This document shows positions 63,951 to 64,000 of a stretch of DNA of 64,000 nucleotides, piece after piece. Below the pieces are notes generated by a model. The model was given only the letters and a program-made list of their open reading frames with translations, had not been told where the DNA came from and did no database searches. The stretch is from Anaerolineales bacterium (GTDB taxonomy: Bacteria; Chloroflexota; Anaerolineae; 4572-78; J111), in contig JACKAU010000010.1 of NCBI GenBank assembly GCA_020634855.1, positions 1 to 64,000 on the forward strand, given 5' to 3'. A program made the position numbers and the translations under genes. The first letter of the stretch is position 1, and each line of letters opens with the position of its first letter.

Positions 63951-64000
63951 TACTCCGATCCTGTGGTGATCCAACCTTTGCGAACCGCGTGCATTACCGC

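Noticed and set aside
1..64000. Prophage or integrative element
   Set aside because: No integrase, phage structural genes or attachment sites were seen; the only mobile DNA is one IS and two MITEs.

Overview
The window looks like a chromosomal segment of a Chloroflexota bacterium (Anaerolineae/Caldilineae-like); this is an inference from gene content. It has rows of GT-C membrane glycosyltransferases (one DUF2079), HisKA_3-type (DegS/NarX-like) histidine kinases, large secreted proteins with Thr/Pro-rich 'TPTPT' linkers and lamin-tail domains, and a Tad/Flp pilus locus with no secretin gene in sight, which fits a one-membrane cell envelope. No rRNA, tRNA or CRISPR array was seen.

Layout. 1-10.8 kb: surface-glycan island. 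It starts with an oxidoreductase/acetyltransferase fusion (cut by the window edge) and a DegT aminotransferase, as in diacetamido-uronic acid sugar synthesis, then a family 2 glycosyltransferase, four GT-C-type membrane proteins, and a 20/21-bp tandem array. 10.9-13.8 kb: kinase / NarL-type regulator / kinase, in which the first kinase has Glu in place of the phospho-acceptor His. 13.9-31.3 kb: Tad pilus region, with two near-copy promoters, a giant TadE-like multidomain protein, a beta-propeller protein, a membrane-anchored protein, a TadG-like protein whose VWA domain is split by a carbohydrate-binding-like insert, another TadE-like protein, then intact cpaB, cpaE (REC + MinD-like ATPase), cpaF, tadB and tadC. 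31.4-33.8 kb: DUF192, ComF, ribosome hibernation factor, an unknown gene. 33.9-39.2 kb (minus strand): two family 2 glycosyltransferases, a lipoprotein with FlgD-type Ig domains and a GT39-like protein. 39.2-40.2 kb: repeat-rich, gene-free. 40.2-44.9 kb: acyl-CoA/ACP synthetase with a carrier domain, PlsC acyltransferase, a membrane protein and an alpha/beta hydrolase. 45.0-48.3 kb (minus strand): a terpenoid-synthase-fold protein, a HEXXH peptidase with a cyclic-nucleotide-binding domain, and a short unannotated gene resembling NHLP/Os1348 RiPP precursors. 48.4-49.8 kb: nucleotidyltransferase remnant and an IS5-like element. 49.9-56.4 kb: a 1368-aa lamin-tail/PHP secreted protein, two FHA proteins and a phosphotriesterase-like hydrolase. 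56.4-64 kb: signal peptidase I, a PLP aminotransferase, a GH35-like protein lacking catalytic Glu, then (minus strand) a solute-binding lipoprotein, a Cache histidine kinase and a 43-aa membrane peptide ending in a terminator.

Two copies of a non-coding element (196 and 225 bp) with inverted termini each sit between 9-bp target duplications (36.9 and 43.1 kb): a MITE caught with its insertion scars intact.

Caution. Many genes at 1.3-3.8, 14-25, 38-43.5 and 45-49.7 kb are broken by single-base indels, often at homopolymers, while protein similarity continues across the break. Neighbouring blocks are intact. Consensus sequencing errors are the simplest explanation, so 'pseudogene' below means 'frame broken as given', not necessarily dead.
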